64,000 nt of DNA from an uncultured Draconibacterium sp. (GCF_963675065.1 NZ_OY775906.1:1466001-1530000); one strand, 5' to 3'. Shown: positions 1-9,065, counted from the first letter of the stretch. The notes: a model not told the origin generated them from the letters alone. A program made the numbers and translations.

Positions 1-354
1 CAGTTAATGGTTGGAATCGGGATGTTTCTGATGCTAATTGCCGCTCTGTTTTTTGCAGGAACATACAAATGGAAACACTGGCTGGAGAAGAAATGGTGGC
101 TGCGCATGCTGGCCATTGCTACCCCGCTTGGGTTTATTGCAGTTGAGGCCGGCTGGGTTGTTACCGAAGTAGGCCGCCAACCCTGGATTATTTATGGCAT
201 TATGAAAACAAAGGATTCGTTAACGCCAATGCCGGGCATCCAGTATACTTTTTACACCATTACTGCGGTTTATGTCATTCTAACTTTTGTGGTTACCTGG
301 CTGTTGAGCCGCCAAATACAACTATTACAATCAAAATATCTGAAAAATGGCTGA
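1..354 (+). CDS. cydA: Cytochrome bd ubiquinol oxidase subunit I, C-terminal part
   Basis: This is the 3' end of a gene that begins before the window. The protein is the quinol-oxidising, haem-carrying subunit of the bd-type terminal oxidase in the inner membrane. The visible ~117 residues contain the family signature GRQPW followed by IIYG, between hydrophobic segments that fit the last transmembrane helices of CydA. Its stop codon lies inside the start of cydB (8-nt overlap), as expected for the two-subunit operon. The frame is open to base 1, so the start is not visible. The identification is secure because of the GRQPW motif and the adjoining cydB. Confidence 0.95.
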   Translation, partial: QLMVGIGMFLMLIAALFFAGTYKWKHWLEKKWWLRMLAIATPLGFIAVEAGWVVTEVGRQPWIIYGIMKTKDSLTPMPGIQYTFYTITAVYVILTFVVTWLLSRQIQLLQSKYLKNG

Positions 355-1351
355 AGCTAATCTTATAATACTGGTAATTTGCTTAATGCTCTACGTTTTA
401 CTTGGGGGCGCCGATTTTGGCGGCGGAATTCTCGAACTTTTGTCGAGAGGTAAAGCATCAAAAATCGTGTCGCGTGCCATAGCACCGGTTTGGGAGGCTA
501 ACCACGTATGGCTAATTCTGGTGGTAGTAATTCTTTTTGTGGGATTCCCGACTGTCTATTCAACCGTTCTTACGGCCTTGCACATTCCAGTTTTGTTGGT
601 ACTGCTTGGCATTATCGCCCGCGGATCAGCTTTTACATTCCGCCATTACGATATTGATGAAGAACGTCCGAAAGCTATTTATTCGGCCATATTTCGCTAC
701 TCCAGTGTTTTTACTACGTTCTTTTTAGGAGTAACTGTTGGAGGACTGATATTAGGCGAAATAACGATGGATTATCAGCTTGGCTTTTACGAGGTATACA
801 TCCACCCGTGGCTAAACTGGTTTTCGGTTAGTATGGGCTTGTTTATGGTCTTGTTATTTGCTTTTCTGGCGGGTATTTTTACCGTAAGCGAAATTGATGA
901 CAAAGACTACATCATTTATTTTACACGCATGACCAAGCGCCTGCTGATCTCGTTGGTGGTAATGGGAGCAATCGTGTTTGCAACGGCGAAAGTTGCCGGT
1001 CATCCGCTGTTGAAAGACTTCATCAACTCGCCCATAAGCGTAGCCTGCATTGTAATCGCTACCCTGGCACTTCCGGCATTCTGGTATTTTCTGAATAAAA
1101 ATAAAGGCAACTGGTTACGATTAACCGCGGGGCTTCAAACTACGCTGATCGTTACCGGATGGTTTGCCATTCAGTTTCCGGTGCTGGTAAAAACAAAAAG
1201 TGGTCACGATATTACCATTCAGGCAGCAAAGGCACCTGAACAAGTACAGCTATTTTTATTGATTGCATTAATAGTTGGTGTACTGATTATTTTCCCTGCA
1301 ATGGGATTTTTGTATAAGACTTTTAAGTTTAGCGAAGAACCGGAATCGTAA
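347..1351 (+). CDS. cydB: Cytochrome bd ubiquinol oxidase subunit II
   Basis: Second subunit of the cytochrome bd oxidase, which reduces O2 to water with quinol electrons and supports microaerobic respiration. The 334-residue length is usual for the family. The N-terminus shows the CydB pattern of a first helix followed by LLGGADFGGGILEL and then PVWEANHVWLI, both typical quinol-oxidase subunit II motifs; about eight hydrophobic helices follow. It overlaps cydA by 8 nt, so the two are translationally coupled. No cydX-like ORF was recognised after it, and no clear terminator is present before rsmE. Confidence 0.95.
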   Translation: MAEANLIILVICLMLYVLLGGADFGGGILELLSRGKASKIVSRAIAPVWEANHVWLILVVVILFVGFPTVYSTVLTALHIPVLLVLLGIIARGSAFTFRHYDIDEERPKAIYSAIFRYSSVFTTFFLGVTVGGLILGEITMDYQLGFYEVYIHPWLNWFSVSMGLFMVLLFAFLAGIFTVSEIDDKDYIIYFTRMTKRLLISLVVMGAIVFATAKVAGHPLLKDFINSPISVACIVIATLALPAFWYFLNKNKGNWLRLTAGLQTTLIVTGWFAIQFPVLVKTKSGHDITIQAAKAPEQVQLFLLIALIVGVLIIFPAMGFLYKTFKFSEEPES

Positions 1352-1411
1352 TTTACTGTTCTGTTTCTTCTCCGCTCCTATGTTTCGAAAAAATCAGAAT
1401 AACATTTTTAC

Positions 1412-1419
1412 TAACTTTG
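1412..1419 (+). promoter_or_regulatory. Bacteroidota -7 box for rsmE
   Basis: TAACTTTG matches the Bacteroidota -7 consensus TAnnTTTG and lies 23 nt upstream of the rsmE start codon. No good TTTG box is seen at the expected distance upstream, so this is a partial match. Confidence 0.45.
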
Positions 1420-1442
1420 GCATTTGAAAAAGTTTTGAATCC

Positions 1443-2144
1443 ATGCAGTTATTTTATGTTCCTACTATTTCAGGTGCCGAAGTTATTTTAAATGAAACCG
1501 AATCGAAACACGCCATTCGTGTTCTTCGCTTAAAAGAGGGCGACGATATTGAACTGGTAGATGGAGAAGGTGGTTTCTACAAAGCAAAAATTCAGAATGC
1601 CAATCCCAAAAAATGCCAACTCATTATTATTGATTCGCAAACTGAATTTGGCAAGAAAGATTTTCATTTGCACATTGCCATTGCACCTACAAAAAATATA
1701 GACCGCACAGAATGGTTTCTGGAGAAGTGCACAGAAATCGGTATCGATGAAGTCACTCCTCTCCTTTCTGAACATTCGGAACGCAAAGTGATAAAACCCG
1801 AGCGTTTAGAAAAGATACTGGTTTCGGCCATGAAACAATCGGTTAAGGCTTACCTTCCGAAGTTAAATGAGTTGACAAAACTTTCCGATCTCTTATCACA
1901 AGCTACAGAAACAAAAAAATTCATTGCCCATTGTAACGAAGGAGAAAAACCTCATCTAAAAAACGTGGTAAAATCTGGCGACAACGTGCTGATTATGATT
2001 GGCCCGGAAGGTGATTTTAGTCCCGAAGAAGTAGAACTTGCTATGCAAAATGGCTTCGAAGCTATCTCATTGGGAAATGCCCGCCTGCGTACAGAGACCG
2101 CCGGTGTAGTTGCCTGCCATATTGTTAATTTAGCAAACGACTAA
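1443..2144 (+). CDS. rsmE: 16S rRNA (uracil-1498-N3)-methyltransferase RsmE
   Basis: SAM-dependent SPOUT-class methyltransferase that modifies U1498 of 16S rRNA. At 233 residues it has normal family length. An N-terminal PUA-like part (about residues 1-70, with HAIRVLRLKEGD) precedes the SPOUT domain, which carries EWFLEKCTEIG, SERKV, a MKQSVKAY segment, and near the C-terminus the cofactor-knot motifs IGPEGDFSPEE and SLGNARLRTETAG. The gene stands alone, transcribed away from cydAB, and ends 31 nt before the convergent mocA-like gene. Confidence 0.95.
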   Translation: MQLFYVPTISGAEVILNETESKHAIRVLRLKEGDDIELVDGEGGFYKAKIQNANPKKCQLIIIDSQTEFGKKDFHLHIAIAPTKNIDRTEWFLEKCTEIGIDEVTPLLSEHSERKVIKPERLEKILVSAMKQSVKAYLPKLNELTKLSDLLSQATETKKFIAHCNEGEKPHLKNVVKSGDNVLIMIGPEGDFSPEEVELAMQNGFEAISLGNARLRTETAGVVACHIVNLAND

Positions 2145-2175
2145 CAGTGTAATTACGAAGATCTGGATCTTTTAC

Positions 2176-2769
2176 CTATTGATTGTTCCGGAGTTTTATG
2201 TACTGCTCCGGAGTATCCATGTCTGCTAAAATCTCTCCGCACGGAATAGCTTTTACCTGATGTATGTATTTTCTGAAAATCGATTTTGCACCTTGTTTTC
2301 CGCTCAAGTTTAAGAGATTTTTGAAGTAAAACCGATCGAATATTCCCGGAACTCCCTGCCAGCCCGAATTGGCTTGTGATACGATAATTTGCTGTTTACC
2401 CGGTTCGAAATTAGTAAGCAACTTATTTAAATGATCAGTTGTAATCAACGGCTGGTCAATCAAAGAAATCAGTACTCCATTACAATCAGGAAAATGTTGC
2501 TCAACAAATCTAACACCCGTAGCAATGGAAGTTCCCATACCTTGCTCCCAGTTTTTATTTATAATGAATTTTACAGGAAGACCGTTAAGAATTGGGCTAA
2601 TATTTTCAGCCTGATTTCCTAAAACTACTACCACTGACTGACCTGTTGCGGATAAAGTGTTTACCTGATGCTCGATTAGGGTTTGTTCCGCCCATGGCAA
2701 CAATGGTTTGGGCTGCCCCATTCTTGAGGAAGCACCTGCTGCCAGCAATACTATTGGAATGTTATTCAT
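2176..2769 (-). CDS. mocA: Molybdenum cofactor nucleotidyltransferase, MocA/MobA-like
   Basis: NTP-transferase of the MobA-like family, 197 residues from the ATG at 2769. Family members attach CMP or GMP to molybdopterin. The N-terminus carries LLAAGASSRMGQPKPLLPW, the nucleotide-binding signature, followed by LIDQPLIT, the metal-binding Asp region. An upstream in-frame ATG exists at 2823, but the 2769 start gives the short overlap (ATGAATAA, 8 nt) with the xdhC-like stop that is usual for coupled genes and begins just before the conserved motif. Pairing with an XdhC-like protein and a xanthine-dehydrogenase-family enzyme nearby argues for the cytidylyltransferase (MCD-forming) role; this is inference from context. 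Confidence 0.85.
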   Translation of the reverse strand: MNNIPIVLLAAGASSRMGQPKPLLPWAEQTLIEHQVNTLSATGQSVVVVLGNQAENISPILNGLPVKFIINKNWEQGMGTSIATGVRFVEQHFPDCNGVLISLIDQPLITTDHLNKLLTNFEPGKQQIIVSQANSGWQGVPGIFDRFYFKNLLNLSGKQGAKSIFRKYIHQVKAIPCGEILADMDTPEQYIKLRNNQ

Positions 2770-3778
2770 GAATTGCACCCACTTTTTCGCGCAAAGCCAC
2801 GGGCTTTTGTTTGCGTACCACACTTAAAATCTCTGCCAAAATCGAGATCGAAATCTCTGCAGCATTTTCAGCTCCTATATTAATCCCGGCCGGACCATGT
2901 ATCTGCTCAATAAACTCCAAAGGGAGATCAGGAACCTGTTCCAGTAACATCGAAATTACACGCTCCCTGCGATTTACCGATCCCAGCAAACCAATATATG
3001 CCGGGTTGATATCTTTTAAAGCCATTAAATACTGAACATCCTTATTAAAACTGTGCGTCATTAAAACCACTGCGGTTTGTTCATCGATGGCTGAAGTGTC
3101 GATATCATCAAACGATGGAGTGATCAATGATGCTGCCCCCGGAAAATAATCGCATGATTTCGATTCCTCCGGAGAAGCGACCACTGTTACCTCCCACCCC
3201 AGTAATTTTGCGGCCTGACTTAGCTGAACGGCATCATGCTCAGCACCAAAAATAAAGAGCTGAAATAAAGGCTCGAAAGTCTGAGTGAAAGATTTTTGAC
3301 TTCCAGTTTTATTATCCTTAAAATTGGGATTAAGCGAATAGTCATTACCGTTAATACGAAGTACCGAACCTACATCATTATACTCGCCCACTTCGGTATA
3401 AAAAAACGAATCCATCTGAAACGGCTTCCTGCTTTCCAACTGATTTTTAAAAGCTTCCAGAAGTTCCCCGGAAAGCTTAACAGGTTCAATCAACACGTGA
3501 ATAACACCCTCGCAGCCAATCCGGTACCGGCCATCGTAAGTAATAACTTTTGGCTTGTTGGTACGGAAAACACTTTGTGCCTGGCGTTCAATCTCGCTTT
3601 CAACACAGCCGCCACTTACTGCTCCGGCATACTCGCCATCCTCACGAATCAGCATTCGAACACCGGGTCTGCGGTATGATGAACCTTCAAGGTCGACCAC
3701 GGAAACGAATACAGCTTTTTTATCAAGTAGTTGCCACGATTTTAAAGTATCAAACAGTAGTTTCAGTTCGTGCGTCAT
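2762..3778 (-). CDS. XdhC/CoxI family protein (molybdenum hydroxylase maturation)
   Basis: 338-residue XdhC/CoxI protein. Family members bind molybdenum cofactor, help sulphurate it and insert it into molybdenum hydroxylases. The N-terminal XdhC domain (about 10-80) has SSYRRPGVRMLI and the conserved AGAVSGGCVESE with its cysteine. The C-terminal Rossmann-like domain begins near LFIFGAEHDAVQLSQAAKLLGWEV and contains LMTHSFNKD and YIGLLGSVNRRER. It is first in a two-gene unit with the mocA-like gene, transcribed away from moaA across a 225-bp intergenic region, and lies 3 kb from the hydroxylase genes it probably serves. Confidence 0.92.
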   Translation of the reverse strand: MTHELKLLFDTLKSWQLLDKKAVFVSVVDLEGSSYRRPGVRMLIREDGEYAGAVSGGCVESEIERQAQSVFRTNKPKVITYDGRYRIGCEGVIHVLIEPVKLSGELLEAFKNQLESRKPFQMDSFFYTEVGEYNDVGSVLRINGNDYSLNPNFKDNKTGSQKSFTQTFEPLFQLFIFGAEHDAVQLSQAAKLLGWEVTVVASPEESKSCDYFPGAASLITPSFDDIDTSAIDEQTAVVLMTHSFNKDVQYLMALKDINPAYIGLLGSVNRRERVISMLLEQVPDLPLEFIEQIHGPAGINIGAENAAEISISILAEILSVVRKQKPVALREKVGAIHE

Positions 3779-4003
3779 ATTAATAACGTTAAAGGTTAGT
3801 TTCGTTCGGCTAAATTTAATTCACCTAAATAAAAATACATCAAATATTTAAAAACCAACACTATAACACGAAAATGTTTACTACTGTTCAATAAAATACT
3901 CATCTTCAGCGCCTAATTCCAGCCTTAACACAAACGACCGGAATCAAAATACTAAATAGTCTGAATTAACTGAACAAATCAACGATTTTCAAGTTAAATA
4001 GAC

Positions 4004-4978
4004 ATGTTGAAAATTGAAGATAAGCTGGGCAGAAGATTTGAAAAGCTAAGAATAAGTCTCCTGAACTCGTGTAATTTTTCATGCGTTTATTGTGTCGATA
4101 ATGAGTTTGATGAAAATGCAAACCTTCAACTCAGTCAAAACGGTTCTGATAAACCCATTTCAGTTGAAGAATTTACACAGTTAATTCAGGCAGTACACCG
4201 CTTAACGGGCCTTAAAAGTGTTCGATTAACCGGTGGCGAACCTTTGCTTTATTCCAATCTTTACCCACTTATTGAAAACATTAAAAAGCTCGGAATTAAC
4301 GATATACGCTTAACCACCAACGCATTTTTCCTAAAAGAAAATGCCGAAAAACTGGTAAATGCAGGCGTAAACTCAATCAACATTTCGGTGGATGCCATCG
4401 ACAACAAAACCTTTGGCAAAATTATACGCCGGTCGGATACATCGCGGGTTTTCCAGGGAATTGAGGCAGCCATTAAAGCCGGGTTAAATATAAAACTGAA
4501 TGCCGTTATCATGCGGGGGAAAAACGACTCTCAGATTGTTCCGCTACTTGATTATGCCACAGAGTTGGGGGTAAAAATCCGCTACCTGGAGTTAATGAAA
4601 ATGGGGCATTTATATAATTCGGAGAACGGACTTTTCTTTTCGGAGGAGGAAATCTTATCAACTATTCAGGAAAAATACGAGATTGAAGAGATGAAGCGTG
4701 AGCATGCATCAACAGCACATTACTGGCGCACTTCGAACGGTGGAGTTTTTGGGATAATTGCCAATGAATCGATGCCATTTTGCCACGACTGTAACCGTTT
4801 ACGATTAGATAGCAACGGCTATTTTTTTGGCTGTCTGAGCAATGCGCATGGTGAAAAACTGATGCCGTATATCGATAACGACCAACTGCTTGCTGAGAAA
4901 CTAAAAGGATTACTGCTGCTTAAACAAGCGGTTAAATTCCACGGCAGCGAATTATCAATGAGAAATATAGGAGGCTAA
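4004..4978 (+). CDS. moaA: GTP 3',8-cyclase MoaA (molybdopterin biosynthesis)
   Basis: Radical SAM enzyme that, with MoaC, converts GTP to cyclic pyranopterin monophosphate, the first step of molybdenum cofactor synthesis. The N-terminal iron-sulphur motif is C23-x3-C27-x2-C30 and the C-terminal cluster ligands are C260, C263 and C277 (CHDCNRLRLDSNGYFFGC). The chain ends in GG, as needed for MoaA function. RLTGGEPLL near residue 75 is the SAM-binding GGE motif. At 324 residues it is full length. It heads moaA-moaD-moaE-moeB. No moaC is visible in the window. Confidence 0.97.
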   Translation: MLKIEDKLGRRFEKLRISLLNSCNFSCVYCVDNEFDENANLQLSQNGSDKPISVEEFTQLIQAVHRLTGLKSVRLTGGEPLLYSNLYPLIENIKKLGINDIRLTTNAFFLKENAEKLVNAGVNSINISVDAIDNKTFGKIIRRSDTSRVFQGIEAAIKAGLNIKLNAVIMRGKNDSQIVPLLDYATELGVKIRYLELMKMGHLYNSENGLFFSEEEILSTIQEKYEIEEMKREHASTAHYWRTSNGGVFGIIANESMPFCHDCNRLRLDSNGYFFGCLSNAHGEKLMPYIDNDQLLAEKLKGLLLLKQAVKFHGSELSMRNIGG

Positions 4979-4979
4979 T

Positions 4980-5222
4980 ATGAATAGAAAGATTGTATGT
5001 TTTGCCGGACTCAAAAAGTTCTTTGGCGACGAAACCAGCGTTGAAGTGGCTCCGGAAGAAAGTTATGCCAGCTTACTTGAAAAACTGGGTGAATTAAACC
5101 CGGAGGCAAAAGAGGTACTGACCAGCTGCCGGATTGCGGTGAACGAAGAATTTGTTCCGCTAAACGAAACGATAAAAGACCAACCCACTTTGTTTTTAAT
5201 TCCCCCGTCGAGTGGAGGATAA
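4980..5222 (+). CDS. moaD: Molybdopterin synthase small subunit MoaD
   Basis: Ubiquitin-like sulphur carrier of 80 residues. Its C-terminus is PPSSGG; the diglycine is adenylated by MoeB and then thiocarboxylated to deliver sulphur for dithiolene formation. The start codon lies 1 nt after the moaA stop, so the two are likely translationally coupled. The gene is followed by a 228-bp repeat-bearing gap before moaE. Confidence 0.93.
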   Translation: MNRKIVCFAGLKKFFGDETSVEVAPEESYASLLEKLGELNPEAKEVLTSCRIAVNEEFVPLNETIKDQPTLFLIPPSSGG

Positions 5223-5450
5223 CTAAACCACTATGCATTGGAAATACATAGGTTTAAGACTCGAATTAATTTCGATGAATATATATTGGACGGAAGACAG
5301 AAGTCAGAAGACGGAAGAAAAAGATTTAACAATTCTCTAAAAACTTCGGTCTCCCGACTTCGGTCTTCGGTCAAAAACTAAAATTTATTGAAAAAAAAGT
5401 AGCTGCAATAAATTGCAGGGTTTTAACCATGAACTTGAAAATAAATAGAT
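5223..5450. repeat. Dispersed ~220-bp intergenic repeat, copy A
   Basis: This gap between moaD and moaE is homologous along nearly its whole length to 18683-18912. Shared blocks, in the same order, include GCATTGGAAATACATA, TTTAAG.CTCGAAT, ATATTGGA, AACAATTCT, ACTTCGGTCTTCGGTCAAAA, GCTGCAATAAAT and AACTTGAAAATAAAT. It contains an imperfect inverted repeat of GAAGACGGAAG / CTTCGGTCTTC type, weaker than in copy B. It holds no ORF. The repeat ends directly before the moaE start codon, so it must carry or neighbour the moaE leader. Confidence 0.75.
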
Positions 5451-5921
5451 ATGAAGCATATCCAAAATACAGATATTAATTACAGCGAACTGTTTGAAAA
5501 CTTCAGGCATCCACATAGTGGTGCGGTGGTACTGTTTAGCGGCGAAGTTCGCGACAACAATAAAGGCCGGGCAGTAACACATTTGGAATATGAAGCGTAC
5601 GCGCCCATGGCCAATAAAATGATTAGCGAAATTCTGGAAGAAGCAAAATCGCGCTTTAAGCTTAACCAGGCAGCCTGCGTTCATCGCGTTGGTCGTGTTG
5701 AGATCAGTGGATGCGCTGTTGTGGTAATTACCGGCTCAGGCCACCGGAAAGAAGCTTATGATGCCAACCGTTACATTATCGACCGCGTGAAAAATGAGGT
5801 GCCCATCTGGAAGCACGAGTTTTTTGCTGACGGAACAAGCGAATGGGGCCAAAACTGCGATTGCATAAGCGACGATCACCATCACCACCATCATAATCAC
5901 CACTATGAAAGAGCTGAATAA
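5451..5921 (+). CDS. moaE: Molybdopterin synthase large subunit MoaE with His-rich tail
   Basis: Catalytic subunit of molybdopterin synthase; with MoaD it turns cyclic pyranopterin monophosphate into molybdopterin. Family motifs are SGAVVLFSGEVRDNNKGR (about 23-40), LEYEAYAPMA, CVHRVGRVEISGCAVVV, GSGHRKEAY and VPIWKHEFF with the catalytic lysine. At 156 residues it is slightly longer than usual because of the C-terminal tail DDHHHHHHNHHYERAE, a natural histidine-rich stretch. The stop overlaps the moeB start by 17 nt. The tail could bind metal ions; that is inference. Confidence 0.95.
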   Translation: MKHIQNTDINYSELFENFRHPHSGAVVLFSGEVRDNNKGRAVTHLEYEAYAPMANKMISEILEEAKSRFKLNQAACVHRVGRVEISGCAVVVITGSGHRKEAYDANRYIIDRVKNEVPIWKHEFFADGTSEWGQNCDCISDDHHHHHHNHHYERAE

Positions 5922-6621
5922 CGAAGACCGTACACGGTTTACACGTCATTTTTCCTTATCAGAAATTGGCCTTACCGGCCAGCTAAAACTGAAAAATGCA
6001 CGTGTGCTGGTAATTGGTGCCGGCGGACTTGGAAGTCCGTTGCTGGTGTACCTGGCAGCTGCCGGAATTGGCAACATCGGCATTGTTGATGATGATGTGG
6101 TGAGCACCTCGAACCTGCAACGACAAATACTTTATACCTCAGCAGAAGTGGGGCAAAAAAAGGTGGAGATCGCTGCTAAAAAGATAAAGGCCTTGTATCC
6201 GGAAATTGAGGTTCAGCCATTTGACACAAAACTGGATGAATCAAATGCGGAAGAGCTTTTTCAACAATACGATGTGATTGCCGACTGCACCGATAATTAT
6301 AAAACCCGACAATTGATCGGCTTAAAATCGGCAGCTTTAAACAAGCCACTGGCTTTTGCTTCGGTGTTAAATTACGAGGGGCAAATAAGTGTATTTAATT
6401 ATCAGAACGGACCTGTTTATGCCAATCTGTTTCCAACAACTCCAAAAGACGGAATTTACAAGGAAGATGACATTGGACTTTTAGGTGTTTTGCCCGGAAT
6501 AACCGGAACGCTGCAGGCTAACGAAATCATAAAAATAATAACCGGTTACGGTAAAGTAATTAGCGGAAAACTATTGGTGTTTAATATCCGCGATAATCGG
6601 TTTAATTTGTTTCGGTTTTGA
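5905..6621 (+). CDS. moeB: Molybdopterin-synthase adenylyltransferase, MoeB/ThiF/HesA family, lacking zinc ligands
   Basis: E1-like enzyme that adenylates the MoaD C-terminus. The 238-residue protein shows the ATP-binding VIGAGGLGSPLL (about 36-47), the IVDDDVVSTSNLQRQIL region with its essential Arg, and ADCTDNYKTR. It differs from classic MoeB: where zinc-binding CxxC is expected after the first crossover region it has GPVYANLFP, the following Cys region reads GIYKEDDIGLLG, and it ends (NIRDNRFNLFRF) before the second CxxC. So all four structural zinc cysteines appear missing. The context (last gene of moaA-D-E) supports the MoeB role. Confidence 0.88.
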   Translation: MKELNNEDRTRFTRHFSLSEIGLTGQLKLKNARVLVIGAGGLGSPLLVYLAAAGIGNIGIVDDDVVSTSNLQRQILYTSAEVGQKKVEIAAKKIKALYPEIEVQPFDTKLDESNAEELFQQYDVIADCTDNYKTRQLIGLKSAALNKPLAFASVLNYEGQISVFNYQNGPVYANLFPTTPKDGIYKEDDIGLLGVLPGITGTLQANEIIKIITGYGKVISGKLLVFNIRDNRFNLFRF

Positions 6622-6756
6622 GTAAAGATGGAACGCTGATAACGCTGATTTAGCAGATATTCACTGATTTATCTGTTCAATTTTTTAAACAAACCTCAAA
6701 ACACAAAAGCTATTAAATGAAATCTTCGGAAAACGATTTAATCATTTTGAGTATAG

Positions 6757-6840
6757 ATAGGACGCAGATGACACTGATCGAACTGATTTTCGCTGATTTA
6801 TATGTGATCATCAGTTAATTCCGCGTCATCTGCGTTCTAT
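6757..6840. repeat. Long inverted repeat between moeB and the hydroxylase gene
   Basis: The arms at 6757-6772 and 6825-6840 (ATAGGACGCAGATGAC and GTCATCTGCGTTCTAT) pair over 16 bp with one mismatch around a ~52-nt loop rich in CTGATTT words. It sits between two converging genes, so it may terminate transcription both ways or be a dispersed repeat. The preceding stretch 6630-6680 carries related ACGCTGAT words. Confidence 0.6.
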
Positions 6841-6849
6841 ATTTTAGAT

Positions 6850-9065
6850 CTATCCAATACTGTTTTTCACAAATGGCTGATGGTAATAGCGCTCTCCGTT
6901 GGCTTTGTATAAGGCGTTGGCCAGTGCCCCCATCACCGGAGGATAAGGTGGTTCGCCTAATCCGGTAGGGTCGATATTATTTTCTACAAAATGTACTTCT
7001 ATTTCTTTGGGCGCTTCGCCATGCCTGATCAAACGGTACATATCGAAATTGTTTTGTTCCGGATAACCTTCGCTAAATGTCAAACCACTGTACATGGCAT
7101 GGCCGATTCCATCTACAATACTTCCTTCCGTCATGTTAACCGCAGCATCGGGATTTACCACAATACCACAATCCACCGAGGCATATACTTTTTCAATTAC
7201 CTGCTCACCATCCTTGTTGGCGATATCCACCACATTTGCCACATACGAATTGTGACAGAAATAAGCGGCAACACCACGGTTTTTTCCTTCTGAGTTGGTA
7301 TCCCAGCCCGATTTCTCACGAACCTGCTCCAAAACGCCGGCATAACGAGCTGCATCATAATCGTTATTGCTACCCACCGGGTTTTCCTGTGCGCGTTTTA
7401 GCAAATCGAGGCGAAACTGAATCGGATCCTTGCCGGCAGCTTCGGCCACCTCATCGAGGAACGATTGCTCGGCTACGGCATTAAAATTAGAGCCGGGAGC
7501 ACGAAATGCTCCGGTGCTTATATTGGATTCAACAGTGAAACTTTCTGCAAGATAATTGTCTACACTTCCTGCCGGAAACGATTGGCATGCAACGGACTGT
7601 CCGGGATTCCTCCCATGCGTACATGGAAACCAATCAAATTATTATCAGCATCTAATGCTGCGCGGTATAAGGCATGATAAGCCGGACGATAAATTCCGTA
7701 CGACATATCATCTTCGCGCGAGTAGATCAACTTTACGGGTGCTTTCACTTGCTGCGAAATAACAGCTGCTTCCACCATAAAGTGACCATACAGGCGTCGT
7801 CCGAAACCACCACCCATGCGGGTCATTTGTACATCCACTTTTTCCACTGGCAAACCAAGCCGGGCGGCAACCGTATTCTCCATAAACTCCGGCGTTTGAG
7901 TAGGGCCTGCCAACACCGCAAAATCATCTTTTACATCGGCAAAAAAGTTTTGGGGTTCCATCGGGTTATGCGCCTGAAATGGTGCAGTATAAGTACGTTC
8001 AATTACTTTGGCAGCATTTTTAAATGCTTCTTCGGGATTTCCGTCACGACGCTGTTCCCTTCCTGCTTTGGCAGCTGCTTCCTCCATTTTTTTATAATGA
8101 TCGGCAGTGCTTTCAAAACCTGTAGGTACACCCTGCGCATTGTCTTCCCCGATCGGTTCCCATTCCACATTTAGCATCAGTTTGGCATTCATTACTTCCC
8201 AGGTTGACTTACCAACTACTGCCACCAATTCGGTAAAAGATGTTATATCAGACCACTGCATTTGGTAGTCGTCGTTATATGTTTTTATGGAAAAAACATC
8301 TATAATCCCGGGCATTGCCTTTGCTTCGGTGGCATCAAACGATTTTAATTTCATACCAAAAGCCGGCGGATGTTCGATCATAGCAATCACCATTCCTTCT
8401 GCTTTATAATCCAAACCAAACAAAGGTTTTCCGGTAACGATCTTTTGCCCATCTACGTTTTTTCTTGAGGTACCAATAATGGTAAAATCCTCTATATCTT
8501 TTAATTCAACCTCTTCAGGAACGGTCAGTTCTGCCGCAGCAGAGGCCATTTCTCCATAACCGGCTTCTTTTCCACTGTTTTTATGGTATAAAACTCCGGC
8601 TTCGGTAGTAATTTCATCTACCGGAACTTTCCATTCGTGGGCGGCAGCTTCGCGTAACATTCTTCTGCCCGTTGCTCCGGCCATTCGAAGTCCGTTCCAA
8701 CCTTGCCGGATGGATTGACTACCGCCTGCCAACTGCCGGGTAAAAATATCGGTATTTAGCGGTGCCTGTTCCACCATTACAAATTTCCAGTCGACATCCA
8801 GTTCATCGGCCACAATCATCGGCATCGATGTTTTTACATTCTGGCCAATCTCGGGATTAGGCGACATGATGGTAACTGCCCCATTGTTTCCGATTTTCAA
8901 AAAACCGTTTAGCTCATACCATTCATCGGGCATGGTTAGTTGTTTGGGCGAATCGGTAGTGCAAGCCGGAGCCAGCCAACTAAAAGTTAGCAGTAATCCG
9001 CCACCTGCCAGTGCTGAGCTTCGTATGAAAGAACGTCTATCGAGTTTTGTTTTAACCGTTGTCAT
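6850..9065 (-). pseudogene. iorB: Isoquinoline 1-oxidoreductase beta-type molybdenum hydroxylase subunit, frameshifted
   Basis: Large, molybdopterin-binding subunit of a xanthine-oxidase-family hydroxylase. The N-terminus has a Tat-type signal (DRRSFIRSSALAGG, then a hydrophobic stretch ending LAPAC). Reading from 9065, the frame runs 501 residues, through GGGFGRRLYGHF, and hits TAG at 7560-7562. The protein clearly continues in another frame (DNYLAESFTVESN, RAPGSNFNAVAEQSF) to 6850 and includes TGLGEPPYPPV with the expected catalytic Glu. Restoring one base near 7560 would join both parts into a ~738-residue protein. There is no homopolymer at the break. It is either a recent pseudogene or an assembly error. 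The small subunit follows the same strand upstream. Confidence 0.88.

Noticed and set aside
5878..5910. Polyhistidine tail as vector contamination
   Set aside because: It is continuous with the native moaE frame, is interrupted by Asn and overlaps the native moeB start.
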